A stretch of DNA of 64,000 bases. Source: PCRC01 sp040384665. GTDB lineage: Bacteria > Pseudomonadota > Gammaproteobacteria > Burkholderiales > Burkholderiaceae_C. The translations under genes and the position numbers were made by a program. The DNA lies in the NCBI GenBank assembly GCA_040384665.1, contig JAZKIY010000006.1:1-64000 (forward strand). Direction: 5' to 3'. The notes below the pieces were generated by a model, which was not told where the DNA came from, made no database searches, and saw only the letters and a list, made by a program, of their open reading frames with translations. How positions within the stretch are numbered: the stretch's first letter is position 1; each line of letters starts with the position of its first letter. Below are positions 23,957 to 32,660 of the stretch, in pieces.

Positions 23957-24106
23957 ACCCTCCGATTATCCCGCGCCGCAGCATTCGGGCCGGTGGCGGC
24001 ACAAAGCGGTGGGTTAATATTCCGTGTGCTGCGCATTTGAACCCCATCCGCGCCTGCCGGCGACCCGTCCGCCCACCGCTGTCACAAGCTACACAACCGT
24101 TTTTTC
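23957..24106. promoter_or_regulatory. Divergent dapC/smc promoter region
   Basis: 150 nt between the dapC start (minus) and the smc start (plus). It is the only AT-rich point nearby and holds TTAATATT (24014-24021), which can serve as a -10 box on either strand. No clear operator or terminator is visible. Confidence 0.35.
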
Positions 24107-27100
24107 GTGCGCCTCTCCTCCATCAAGCTCTCCGGTTTCAAGTCGTTCGTCGAACCGACCAATTTTCTGCTGCCCGGCCAGCTGGTGGGCGTGGTCGGGC
24201 CGAACGGCTGCGGCAAGTCCAACATCATGGACGCGGTGCGCTGGGTGCTGGGCGAAAGCCGGGCCAGCGAGTTGCGCGGCGAGAGCATGCAGGACGTGAT
24301 CTTCAACGGCACCAACCTGCGCAAACCGGCCAGCCGCGCCAGCGTGGAACTGGTGTTCGACAACGCCGACCACCGCGCCGGCGGCCAGTGGGCACAGTTT
24401 GCCGAGATCGCCGTCAAGCGTGTGCTGACGCGCGACGGCACCAGCAGCTACTACATCAACAACCAGCCGGTGCGCCGCCGCGACGTGCAGGACGTGTTCC
24501 TCGGCACCGGCCTCGGCCCGCGCGCCTACGCCATCATTGGCCAGGGCACGATCAGCCGCATCATTGAATCGAAGCCGGAAGAGCTGCGCCTGTTTCTGGA
24601 AGAAGCCGCTGGCGTCTCCAAGTACAAAGAGCGCCGCCGCGAGACCGAAAACCGCCTGTCGGACACCCGGGAAAACCTGACGCGGGTGGAAGACATCCTG
24701 CGCGAGCTCAACACCAATCTGGAAAAGCTGGAAAAACAGGCCGAGGTGGCGCAGCGGTTCAACGCGCTGCAAACCGACGTCACGCTGAAACAGCAGCAGC
24801 TGTGGTTCCTGAAGCGGGCCGACGCCGAGGCCGACCAAGCGCGCGTTCAGGCCGAGGCGGCGTCCGCCGTCAACGCGCTGGAATCGCGGGTGGCCGATTT
24901 GCGCCACATCGAGTCCGAGCTGGAAACCATCCGCCAGGCCCATTACGCGGCCGGCGACCACGTCAACCGCGCCCAGGGCCTGCTGTACGACGCCAGCGCC
25001 GAGGTGGGGCGGCTGGAAGCCGAAATCCGCTTCGTGGTGGAGGGTCGGCAGCGCATCGAGCAGCGGCTGATCAGCCTGAAAGAACAAATGGCCCAGTGGG
25101 CCGAGCGCCGCGAGCAGGCCGAGACCGAGCAGGCCACGCTGGCGGAACAAGACCTGCACGCCGAAGACCAGGCCATCACGCTGGCTGCGCAGCTGGAAGA
25201 CCAGAGCCTGCAGCTGCCCGACCAGGAAGACGCCTTGCGCGTGGCCCAGGAGAAGGCCAATGCCCAGCGCAGCCTGGTGACGCAGGTGCAGCAGCAAATT
25301 CAGGTGCTGGCCGCCGACCAGCGCAACATCGAAGAACAGTCGCGCCAGCTGCAGTCGCGCCGCGAACGTCTGGCCGCCGACCGCAATGCGCTGGCCTTGC
25401 CCGATCTGGCCCGCCTGGCCAGCCTGCAAACGCAGTTGCAGGAAGCGCAAGAGGCCGCCGAAGTGGGTGAAGCCCGCCTGCACGAGTTGCAGGACACCGT
25501 GCCCCAGCTCGACGAAGCCCGCCGCCAGCGCCAGCAGACGCTGAACAGCGACAGCGCCCGCCAGGCCGATTTGTCGGCCCGCCTCGACGCGCTGCGCGCC
25601 TTGCAGGAGAAAGTGCGCACCGACGGCAAGCTCACGCCTTGGCTGGCCCGGCACGGGCTCGAGGGCCTGCAAGGCCTGTGGAGCCGCATCCACACCGAGC
25701 CCGGTTGGGAAAAAGCGCTGGAGTCGGCGTTGCGTGAGCGTCTGGGTGCGCTGGAAGTGTCGCGGCTGGAGATGGTCAAGGCCTTTGCCAGTGACGCGGC
25801 CCCACCGGCCAAGCTCGCCTTCTACAGCCCGCCGCAAGCCGCCGCGCCCGCTGCCAAAGCGGCACCGGTCGGCCTGCGCCCGCTGGCCGACTGGCTGCGC
25901 CTGAACGACGCGGGCCAATCGGCGCTGCTGGGCGACTGGCTGCACGGCTGCTGGACCGCCAGCAGCTTTGACGACGCGCTGGCCAGCCGCACGCAGTTGC
26001 CGCCCGGCGACGTGGTGTACGTGCAAAGCGGCCACGCGGTGACCGCGCACAGCGTCAGCTTTTACGCCGAAGACTCCGAGCAGGCCGGCCTGCTGGCGCG
26101 TGCGCAGGAAATCGAGAACCTTGACAAGGAACTGCGTGCCCAGGCGCTGATTTGCGAAGAAGCCCGCGCCGCGCTGGTGCGGGGCGAAGCCGCCTATGCC
26201 GACGCCTCGCAGCGGCTGGTGGAGGCGCGCCGTGAAGCGTCTGCGTCGCAGGCCCAGGCGCATGCGCTGCAGGTGGAAACGCTGCGGCTGACGCAGCTGG
26301 CCGACCAGGCCCGTGTCCGCAGTGCGCAGATCGAAGGCGATGTGTCTGAAATTGACGCCCAGCTCGACGACCTGCAGGAGCGCCGCGTCGGCGCCGAAGC
26401 GCGGTTCGAGGAACTGGACATGCAGTTGGCCGACAGCCAGGAACGCCATGCCCAGCTCGACGAGCGGGTCATCGAGGCGGGCCGCCAACTCGGCGAAAGC
26501 CGCGAGCAGTTGCGTGCGCTGGAACGCGCGGCGCAGGAAGCTGGTTTTGCCCAGCGCAGCCTGCGTTCGCGCCAGGCCGAACTGGGCCGCGCCATCGACA
26601 CCGCTACCCAGCAGGCCGACGCGATCCGGGGCGAAGAACAAAAGGCCCACGACGAGCTGACCCGCTTGACCGACGCTGCCGCCCAGGGCGGTCTGCAGGC
26701 CGCACTCGCTTTGAAGCTGGAGCGCGAGCAGGCGCTGGGCGCCCGCCGCAGCGAGTACGACGACCTGACCGCCAAGCTGCGCGCCAGCGACGAACGCCGC
26801 CTGACGCTGGAGCGCGAGCTGGAGCCACTGCGCCGCCGCATCACCGAATTCCAGCTGAAAGAGCAGGCCTCCCGCCTTGGCTTTGAGCAGTACGCGCAGA
26901 TGCTGACCGACGCCGGCGCCGACCTGGAGGCCCTGGCCCAGTCCATCAGCACCGGCCAGGTGAAGCTGGCCGGTCTGCAGAGCGAGATCGACCGCCTGAA
27001 CCGCGAGGTGGCCGCACTCGGTGCGGTAAACCTCGCCGCACTGGACGAGCTGGCCAGCGCCCGCGAACGCAAGCAGTTCCTCGACGCGCAGTCGGCCGAC

Positions 27101-27634
27101 CTGATCGAGGCGATGACCACACTGGAAGACGCGATTCGGAAGATCGACGCCGAAACCCGCGAGCTGCTGTCGGGCACCTTCAACGCGGTGAACCAGCACT
27201 TTGGCACCATGTTCCCCGAGCTGTTCGGCGGTGGCAACGCGCGGCTGGTGATCACCGGCGACGAAATTCTGGATTCCGGCGTGCAGGTCATGGCCCAGCC
27301 GCCCGGCAAGAAGAACCAGACCATCCACCTGCTGTCTGGCGGCGAGAAGGCGCTGACCGCCATCGCGCTGGTGTTTGCCATTTTCCAACTCAACCCGGCA
27401 CCGTTCTGTCTGCTGGACGAGGTCGATGCGCCGCTGGACGACGCCAACACCGAGCGCTACGCCAAACTGGTGAGCAAGATGAGCAAAGACACGCAGTTCC
27501 TGTTCATCAGCCACAACAAGATCGCGATGGAAATGGCTGTGCAGCTGATTGGCGTGACCATGCAGGAGCAGGGCGTGTCGCGCATCGTCGCGGTGGACAT
27601 GGAAGCCGCCGTGGGATTGGTGCAGGCCGCATGA
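24107..27634 (+). CDS. smc: Chromosome segregation protein SMC
   Basis: 1175 residues with full SMC architecture. The N-terminal ATPase half has Walker A GPNGCGKSNI at 31-40, coiled-coil arms run from about 170 to 490 and 660 to 1000, a glycine-poor hinge lies near 510-640, and the C-terminal half has signature LLSGGEKALTAIALVFA and Walker B FCLLDEVDAPLDD. It compacts and segregates the chromosome together with ScpA/ScpB; scpB lies in this window at 60.1 kb. The GTG start at 24107 gives the canonical RLSSIKLSGFKSFV. Its stop overlaps the zipA start (ATGA). Confidence 0.97.
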   Translation: MRLSSIKLSGFKSFVEPTNFLLPGQLVGVVGPNGCGKSNIMDAVRWVLGESRASELRGESMQDVIFNGTNLRKPASRASVELVFDNADHRAGGQWAQFAEIAVKRVLTRDGTSSYYINNQPVRRRDVQDVFLGTGLGPRAYAIIGQGTISRIIESKPEELRLFLEEAAGVSKYKERRRETENRLSDTRENLTRVEDILRELNTNLEKLEKQAEVAQRFNALQTDVTLKQQQLWFLKRADAEADQARVQAEAASAVNALESRVADLRHIESELETIRQAHYAAGDHVNRAQGLLYDASAEVGRLEAEIRFVVEGRQRIEQRLISLKEQMAQWAERREQAETEQATLAEQDLHAEDQAITLAAQLEDQSLQLPDQEDALRVAQEKANAQRSLVTQVQQQIQVLAADQRNIEEQSRQLQSRRERLAADRNALALPDLARLASLQTQLQEAQEAAEVGEARLHELQDTVPQLDEARRQRQQTLNSDSARQADLSARLDALRALQEKVRTDGKLTPWLARHGLEGLQGLWSRIHTEPGWEKALESALRERLGALEVSRLEMVKAFASDAAPPAKLAFYSPPQAAAPAAKAAPVGLRPLADWLRLNDAGQSALLGDWLHGCWTASSFDDALASRTQLPPGDVVYVQSGHAVTAHSVSFYAEDSEQAGLLARAQEIENLDKELRAQALICEEARAALVRGEAAYADASQRLVEARREASASQAQAHALQVETLRLTQLADQARVRSAQIEGDVSEIDAQLDDLQERRVGAEARFEELDMQLADSQERHAQLDERVIEAGRQLGESREQLRALERAAQEAGFAQRSLRSRQAELGRAIDTATQQADAIRGEEQKAHDELTRLTDAAAQGGLQAALALKLEREQALGARRSEYDDLTAKLRASDERRLTLERELEPLRRRITEFQLKEQASRLGFEQYAQMLTDAGADLEALAQSISTGQVKLAGLQSEIDRLNREVAALGAVNLAALDELASARERKQFLDAQSADLIEAMTTLEDAIRKIDAETRELLSGTFNAVNQHFGTMFPELFGGGNARLVITGDEILDSGVQVMAQPPGKKNQTIHLLSGGEKALTAIALVFAIFQLNPAPFCLLDEVDAPLDDANTERYAKLVSKMSKDTQFLFISHNKIAMEMAVQLIGVTMQEQGVSRIVAVDMEAAVGLVQAA

Positions 27635-28710
27635 GTAATTTGACCGTTGGCCTCGCCATTCTGGGTGGACTGATCCTTGCTGCCGTGGTGGCGCACAGCA
27701 CCTGGACCTCGCGCCGCAATGCGCCCAAGCTGCCACAGCCCGAAACCCTCCCGCCCGATGTGCCGGCCAATTTCATCGAGCCCACGCTGGACGGCAGCCC
27801 GCCCGAACCGCAACCGGTGAGCGACTCGGTGCAAGACGCCGCGCTGATGCCCCCCAGCACCATGGCGGGCTACATCCCCGACCGCCGTGGCGGGCTTGAC
27901 GCGCTGATTGACCTCATCACCCCGGTGCAGCTTGACGCACTGGTCTCTGGCGAGGCGGTGCTTGCCCACCAGCCGCCCACCCGCCGCGCCGGTGGCAAAC
28001 CCTTTGCCATCGAGGGGTTGAACACCGCCACCCGCCAGTGGGACACGCTGGCCCACGGCCAGCGCTACAGCGCCTTGCAGGTGGGTGTGCAGTTGGCCAA
28101 CCGCACCGGTGCCTTGAACGAGATCGAATTTTCGGAGTTCGTGGTCACGATCCAGACTTTTTGCGACGCCATCAACGCCACGCCGGAGTTCCCCGACATG
28201 CTCGACGCCGTCGCCAGCGCCCGTGAGCTGGACCAGTTCGCCAGCGCGCACGACGCCCAGCTCAGCTTCACGCTGCGCGCCCGCCACGCCGCCTGGAGCC
28301 CCGGCTACGTGCAGCAGCACGCCGCGCGGCTCGGTTTTGTGGCCGGTGCGCTGCCGGGCCGCATGGTGCTGCCGGTCATCAGCGGCGGCGCGATCACGCC
28401 CATGCTGGGGCTGTCGTTCGACACCCAGGCCGCGCTGTCGGACGACCCGGCGCAGTCGGCCATCCGCCAGATCAGCCTGAGCCTGGACGTGCCGCAGGTG
28501 GACCGCCAGGAACAGGCCTTCAAGCGCATGCGCGAGGTTGCCGCCGCACTGGCGCAGGCGATGGACGGCGCGATGGTCGACGACGATGGCCGCATGATCC
28601 AGCCCGAGTCGCTGGACGGCATTGCCGACGACTTGGAACAGCTCTACGACGCGCTCGACGCGCGCGAACTCTCGGCCGGCTCGCCCGTCGCGCGCCGTCT
28701 GTTTTCGTGA
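27631..28710 (+). CDS. zipA: Cell division protein ZipA-like
   Basis: 359 residues. One N-terminal transmembrane helix (LTVGLAILGGLILAAVVAHS), a proline-rich linker, and a C-terminal domain from about 200 that fits the FtsZ-binding ZipA fold (MVLPVISGGAITPMLGLSFD region). Gene order smc-zipA-ligA is the usual proteobacterial one and supports the call, since ZipA sequence is weakly conserved. It overlaps smc and ligA by 4 nt each. Confidence 0.88.
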   Translation: MSNLTVGLAILGGLILAAVVAHSTWTSRRNAPKLPQPETLPPDVPANFIEPTLDGSPPEPQPVSDSVQDAALMPPSTMAGYIPDRRGGLDALIDLITPVQLDALVSGEAVLAHQPPTRRAGGKPFAIEGLNTATRQWDTLAHGQRYSALQVGVQLANRTGALNEIEFSEFVVTIQTFCDAINATPEFPDMLDAVASARELDQFASAHDAQLSFTLRARHAAWSPGYVQQHAARLGFVAGALPGRMVLPVISGGAITPMLGLSFDTQAALSDDPAQSAIRQISLSLDVPQVDRQEQAFKRMREVAAALAQAMDGAMVDDDGRMIQPESLDGIADDLEQLYDALDARELSAGSPVARRLFS

Positions 28711-30776
28711 CCGTGGCGGAGTCCGCGTTGTTGACCGAAGACGTTCTGGCCCGGGCTGCCGAACTCCGAGACACGCTGCACCACCACGCCCACCGCTACT
28801 ACGTGCTGGACGACCCCGGCATTCCAGACGCCGAGTACGACCGGCTGTTCCAGGAACTGCAGGCGCTGGAAAACGAACACCCCGAATTGCGCACGCCCGA
28901 CTCCCCCACCCAGCGGGTCGGTGGCGCGCCGCTGCCGCAGTTCACGCCGGTGCGCCACGCGGTGCCCATGCTCAGCATCCGCACCGAGACCGACACCGAA
29001 GCCACCGGTGCGCTGAATTTCGACGCCCGCATCCGCCGCGAACTGGGCCTGAGTGAAACCGATGCGCCGGTGGCCTACGTGGCCGAACCCAAGTTCGACG
29101 GCCTGGCGCTCAGCCTGCGTTACGCGCACGGCGTGCTGGTGCAGGCCGCCACCCGGGGCGACGGCGAGGTGGGCGAAGACGTGACGCAGAACATCCGCAC
29201 CATCCCGCAAGTGCCGCTCAAATTGCAGGGTGTGGACTTCGCGGTGCTGGAAGTGCGTGGCGAGGTCTACATGCGCCGTGACGCTTTCGAGAAGCTCAAT
29301 GCCACACAGCGCGAGCGTGGCGGCAAGGTGTTCATCAACCCGCGCAACGCCGCTGCCGGTGCGGTGCGCCAGCTCGACCCGGCCATTGCGGCGCAACGGC
29401 CGCTGAGCTTTTTCGCCTACGGCCTGGGCGAGCTCACACCGCCGTCAGAAGGCGGTCCGGCCTTCCAGACGCAGCTGGACATGCTCCAAACCCTGAAAAT
29501 ATGGGGTTTTCCGGTTTCGGCCCTAGTGCAGGCTTGCGATGGCGCTACAGATTTGGTAGCGTACCACGCGCGCATCGGGCAATTGCGAGACAGCCTGCCG
29601 TTCGACATCGACGGCGTGGTCTACAAGATCAACCGGGTGGCGTTGCAGCGCCAGCTGGGCTTTGTTTCCCGCGAGCCGCGCTGGGCGGTGGCGCACAAGT
29701 ACCCGGCGCAGGAGCAGCTCACCACGGTGCTGGCCATTGAGGTGCAGGTTGGCCGCACCGGCAAACTCACGCCGGTGGCCAAGCTGGCACCGGTGTTTGT
29801 GGGCGGCGTCACAGTCACCAACGCCACGCTGCACAACGAAGACGAAGCCCGCCGCAAGGACGTGCGGGTCGGCGACACGGTGGTCGTGCGCCGCGCGGGC
29901 GACGTGATCCCCGAGGTGGTGGCGGTGCTGCCCGAAAAACGCCTGCAGGACGCGCAGCTGTTCACCATGCCACGCCAGTGCCCGGTGTGCGGGTCCGACG
30001 CCCTGCGCGAAGACCTCAACGGCGAGGCCAGTGCCGATTACCGCTGCACCGGCGGCCTGTTCTGCAGCGCCCAGCGCAAAGAAGCCATCCTGCATTACGC
30101 CCAGCGCCGCGCGGTGGAAATCGAAGGCCTGGGCGACAAGCTGGTGGAGCAACTGGTCGATGCGAACACCGTCCGCACCCTGCCAGACCTGTACCGCCTG
30201 GGGCTGACCGCGCTGGCCAGCCTCGACCGCATGGCCGACAAATCGGCGCAAAACCTGCTGGTCGCGCTGGAAAAGTCCAAACAAACCACCTTGCCGCGCT
30301 TCCTGTTCGGCCTCGGCATCCGCCATGTGGGCGAGGCCACCGCCAAGGCACTGGCCCGCCATTTCGGCACGCTGGACGCCGTCATGGACGCCACGCTGGA
30401 CCAGCTGCTGGAAGTCAACGACGTCGGCCCGGTTGTCGCGCAAAGCCTGCGCACCTTTTTTGACCAGCCGCACAACCGCGAGGTGGTCGAGCAACTGCGG
30501 GCCTGCGGTGTGCACTGGCCCGAAGAACAGCCCGACGACAGCACTCCCAAGCCGCTCGCCGGGTTGACCTTCGTCATCACCGGCACACTGCCCACCCTGG
30601 GCCGTGACGACGCGAAAGCGCGCATCGAAGCCGCAGGCGGCAAGGTGTCGGGCGCGGTCAGCAAAAAAACCAGCTACCTGCTCGCCGGCGAAGCCGCCGG
30701 CAGCAAGCTGGACAAGGCGCGCGAGCTGGGGGTGGCGGTGATCGACGAAGACACTTTGAAAGGCATGCTGGCATGA
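28707..30776 (+). CDS. ligA: NAD-dependent DNA ligase LigA
   Basis: 689 residues: domain Ia (HHHAHRYYVLDDPGIPDAEYD), adenylation domain with catalytic Lys129 in AEPKFDGLALS, OB fold, a four-cysteine Zn finger (CPVCGSD ... CTGGLFC), HhH repeats and a C-terminal BRCT domain (TFVITGTLPTLGRDDAKARI). It seals nicks in replication and repair. The GTG start at 28707 overlaps the zipA stop. Copy C of the dispersed repeat lies at about residues 264-286, giving LKIWGFPVSALVQACDGATD. Against E. coli LigA as I remember it, this stretch aligns without length change. Confidence 0.97.
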   Translation: MTVAESALLTEDVLARAAELRDTLHHHAHRYYVLDDPGIPDAEYDRLFQELQALENEHPELRTPDSPTQRVGGAPLPQFTPVRHAVPMLSIRTETDTEATGALNFDARIRRELGLSETDAPVAYVAEPKFDGLALSLRYAHGVLVQAATRGDGEVGEDVTQNIRTIPQVPLKLQGVDFAVLEVRGEVYMRRDAFEKLNATQRERGGKVFINPRNAAAGAVRQLDPAIAAQRPLSFFAYGLGELTPPSEGGPAFQTQLDMLQTLKIWGFPVSALVQACDGATDLVAYHARIGQLRDSLPFDIDGVVYKINRVALQRQLGFVSREPRWAVAHKYPAQEQLTTVLAIEVQVGRTGKLTPVAKLAPVFVGGVTVTNATLHNEDEARRKDVRVGDTVVVRRAGDVIPEVVAVLPEKRLQDAQLFTMPRQCPVCGSDALREDLNGEASADYRCTGGLFCSAQRKEAILHYAQRRAVEIEGLGDKLVEQLVDANTVRTLPDLYRLGLTALASLDRMADKSAQNLLVALEKSKQTTLPRFLFGLGIRHVGEATAKALARHFGTLDAVMDATLDQLLEVNDVGPVVAQSLRTFFDQPHNREVVEQLRACGVHWPEEQPDDSTPKPLAGLTFVITGTLPTLGRDDAKARIEAAGGKVSGAVSKKTSYLLAGEAAGSKLDKARELGVAVIDEDTLKGMLA
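29497..29563 (+). repeat. Dispersed palindromic element, copy C (in ligA)
   Basis: Core GCCCTAGTG (29520-29528), 14-nt spacer, then a perfect 6-bp stem CGCTAC (29543-29548) / GTAGCG (29556-29561) with 7-nt loop AGATTTG. The left arm is the least conserved of the six (ATATGGGGTTTTCCGG). The 45 nt from the core on match copy E at 31 positions and copy F at 32 by hand count. Sense orientation, Ala-Leu-Val frame. Confidence 0.65.
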
Positions 30777-31312
30777 CCGTCCGTGACATCCTCAAGATGG
30801 GCGACCCCCGGCTGCTGCGGGTGGCGCAACCGGTGACCGAATTTGACACCGACGCATTGCACATGCTGGTGGCCGACCTGTTGGATACGATGCACGCCGC
30901 CAGCGGCGCCGGTCTGGCGGCGCCGCAGATCGGTGTGGACCTGCAGGTGGTGATTTTTGGCACCGACGCCCCCAACCCGCGCTACCCGGACGCGCCGGTG
31001 GTGCCGCGCACAGTGCTCGTCAACCCGGTGATCACACCGCTGGAAGGTGGAGAAGAAGACGGTTGGGAAGGTTGCCTGTCGGTGCCCGGTCTGCGCGGGC
31101 TGGTGCCGCGCTGGTCGCGCATCCGCTACACCGGGTTCGACCTGTATGGCGACCCGCTGGACCGCACGGTGGACGGCTTCCATGCCCGCGTGGTGCAACA
31201 CGAATGCGACCACCTGATTGGTCGCCTCTACCCCACCCGCATGCGCGACCTGACCCAACTGGGCTTCACCGAGGTGTTGTTCCCTGGGCTGGACGCTGCG
31301 GAAGACGACTGA
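30773..31312 (+). CDS. def: Peptide deformylase
   Basis: A 179-residue metalloenzyme that removes the N-formyl group from nascent proteins. All three motifs are present: GAGLAAPQIG (45-54), EGCLS (99-103, metal ligand Cys101) and QHECDH (142-147, ligands His143 and His147 with catalytic Glu144). It overlaps the ligA stop by 4 nt, which is unusual company: def is more often beside fmt. Confidence 0.96.
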   Translation: MTVRDILKMGDPRLLRVAQPVTEFDTDALHMLVADLLDTMHAASGAGLAAPQIGVDLQVVIFGTDAPNPRYPDAPVVPRTVLVNPVITPLEGGEEDGWEGCLSVPGLRGLVPRWSRIRYTGFDLYGDPLDRTVDGFHARVVQHECDHLIGRLYPTRMRDLTQLGFTEVLFPGLDAAEDD

Positions 31313-31334
31313 ACCTTTCTCGACAAGACAAACA

Positions 31335-31361
31335 ACAAGGGCCTGCATTGCAGGCCCTTGT
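31335..31361. terminator. Terminator between def and the convergent Ala/Lys-rich gene
   Basis: A perfect 12-bp stem ACAAGGGCCTGC/GCAGGCCCTTGT with a 3-nt loop. On the minus strand it runs into TGTTTGTCTT, so it serves best as terminator of the 31378-31692 gene; on the plus strand no T-run follows but it may still slow transcription out of def. Confidence 0.8.
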
Positions 31362-31377
31362 GGCGTGGGGAGGCAAA

Positions 31378-31692
31378 TTACTTGGCGGCTGGCTTGGTGT
31401 CGGCCTTGGCGTCAACTTTGGCATCGGCTTTGACGGCAGGCACGGCGGTTTTTGTGGTGCCAACTGCGCCTTTGGCGGTGTCGGTCACAGCGGCTTTGGC
31501 TGGCTCAGCCGCCTTGGACGCGGCGGTGGTGGCGGCCTTGGCGTCCACCTTGGCATCGGCCTTCACCTCGGCCTTGGCTTCTGTTTTGCCAGCGGCGGAG
31601 GCGGCGGGTGCCGCTGCGTGGCTGGCAGCGAAGCTGTGGCCAGCAACCAGCAGGGCGGAAGAAGCGATCAGGGTGGCGAGGATTTTGGTCAT
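31378..31692 (-). CDS. Secreted Ala/Lys-rich low-complexity protein
   Basis: 104 residues. A clear signal peptide (MTKILATLIASSALLVAGHS, cleavage after SFA) is followed by about 80 residues that are mostly Ala and Lys with some Asp, Thr and Val, including two copies of KADAKVDAKA. There are no aromatic residues or cysteines in the mature part, so it should be disordered and periplasmic, similar in composition to LEA-like stress proteins. Function unknown. A GGAG ribosome-binding site and its own terminator indicate a real single-gene unit. Confidence 0.75.
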   Translation of the reverse strand: MTKILATLIASSALLVAGHSFAASHAAAPAASAAGKTEAKAEVKADAKVDAKAATTAASKAAEPAKAAVTDTAKGAVGTTKTAVPAVKADAKVDAKADTKPAAK

Positions 31693-31866
31693 CAGAGGTA
31701 CTCCAGTTGTTCAAGTTCACGTCGAACCGACGTACACCTTCAACGTGCTGCCGCTGGCCGCGATGACGGTTTTCCAAGGCCTTACAGAGCTTTACGACTT
31801 TCTGGTTCCGTCACCATCCAGCGGTCCACCAAAAGCCCTTTGGCGCGTTACGCCTGGCCCGCAGGC

Positions 31867-32394
31867 CTACTGAAGCCGTGTGCGGCCGGCCAGCGGGAGC
31901 CGACTGGCCGTGGCGGGTGTGCCCATCACCGCGTGCCACCACTCCGCGCTGCCCAGGGCCGGAACCACCTGGGCCTTGGCCTCGGACGAGACGTGGTCGA
32001 TGCTGACGCGGCGGCAGTAGCGGCTCACCGCCTGGCCTGCCAGTTCAATCATGGGCCGCAGGCCCCCTTTGCTTTGCACCTGCAGTTGTTCGGGCGCCGC
32101 GCCAGCGCGCAGCAGGGCCTGCTGGACCGCGATGGCGCGGCGTTCGCCCATCAGCCAGTAAAAGCGGTGGCTGCCACTGCCGTAGCTGTGGCCTGAAATC
32201 ACCGCCACCTGGCGCGGGTGTTCCTGCAGGAAGCGGGCGTGGGCGGCGAGCAGGGTGTTGTAGCCGTCGGGCACCAACAGGCTGTCGGCTTCGAAAAAAA
32301 CCAGGTGGGCCAGCGGTTGGCCATTGGGCGCGGCGGACCCGTCCAGCCGCCATTGCTGCTCTCGGGTCATCAGGTGGGAAATTCTGCGTTGCAT
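31867..32394 (-). CDS. OmpA-like domain protein without a signal peptide
   Basis: 175 residues. Residues ~30-120 resemble the OmpA C-terminal domain: AHLVFFEADSLLVPDGY, VAVISGHSYGSGSHRFYWLMGERRAIAVQQAL. In OmpA/Pal the GHTD aspartate and ERRA arginine bind peptidoglycan; here the aspartate position is Tyr (GHSY) while the Arg is kept. No N-terminal signal sequence is seen from the ATG at 32394, and no upstream in-frame start adds one. The C-terminal 50 residues match nothing I know. Peptidoglycan binding is doubtful. Confidence 0.7.
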   Translation of the reverse strand: MQRRISHLMTREQQWRLDGSAAPNGQPLAHLVFFEADSLLVPDGYNTLLAAHARFLQEHPRQVAVISGHSYGSGSHRFYWLMGERRAIAVQQALLRAGAAPEQLQVQSKGGLRPMIELAGQAVSRYCRRVSIDHVSSEAKAQVVPALGSAEWWHAVMGTPATASRLPLAGRTRLQ

Positions 32395-32576
32395 GTCGGC
32401 TCCTTATGGGGTGCGTACAGGCCATGGGTCAGCCAGTCGTCTGGCCCAGCACCCGCAGCACCCGGCTTGTGGCACGGGAAAGATGGGCCTGGCTGACACC
32501 AGGCTGACTGCGTTTGCAAGCTTGATTCTGAACCGCTGTGCCCCGGGTGTCTACAGTTTGAGCCGCTGTCAGGGGT

Positions 32577-32641
32577 ATTTTTTGAAGTTAGTTTGTAACT
32601 TCACTAAGTCTAAATAACTACATGATAAATATAGTTATTTA
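32577..32641. other. AT-rich intergenic island with two perfect inverted repeats
   Basis: Within the 266-nt gap between the OmpA-like gene and the glnD stop, sequence turns sharply AT-rich. It holds GAAGTTA-GTTTG-TAACTTC (7-bp arms) and AAATAACTA/TAGTTATTT (9-bp arms, 11-nt loop). The second ends about 20 nt from the glnD stop and could end glnD transcription, but neither has a T-run. The rest of the gap shows nothing clear beyond the likely promoter of the OmpA-like gene. Confidence 0.5.
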
Positions 32642-32660
32642 GTAATACGTGATGTGTCTT

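Noticed and set aside
24089..27736. A 1215-codon open frame opposite smc
   Set aside because: Same effect as above; no domain, no ribosome-binding site, complete overlap with a certain gene.
32577..32612. TTTTTTGAAG and CACTAAG near the AT-rich island as a repeat copy
   Set aside because: Only short words match; order and spacing differ from the fixed 42-nt module.
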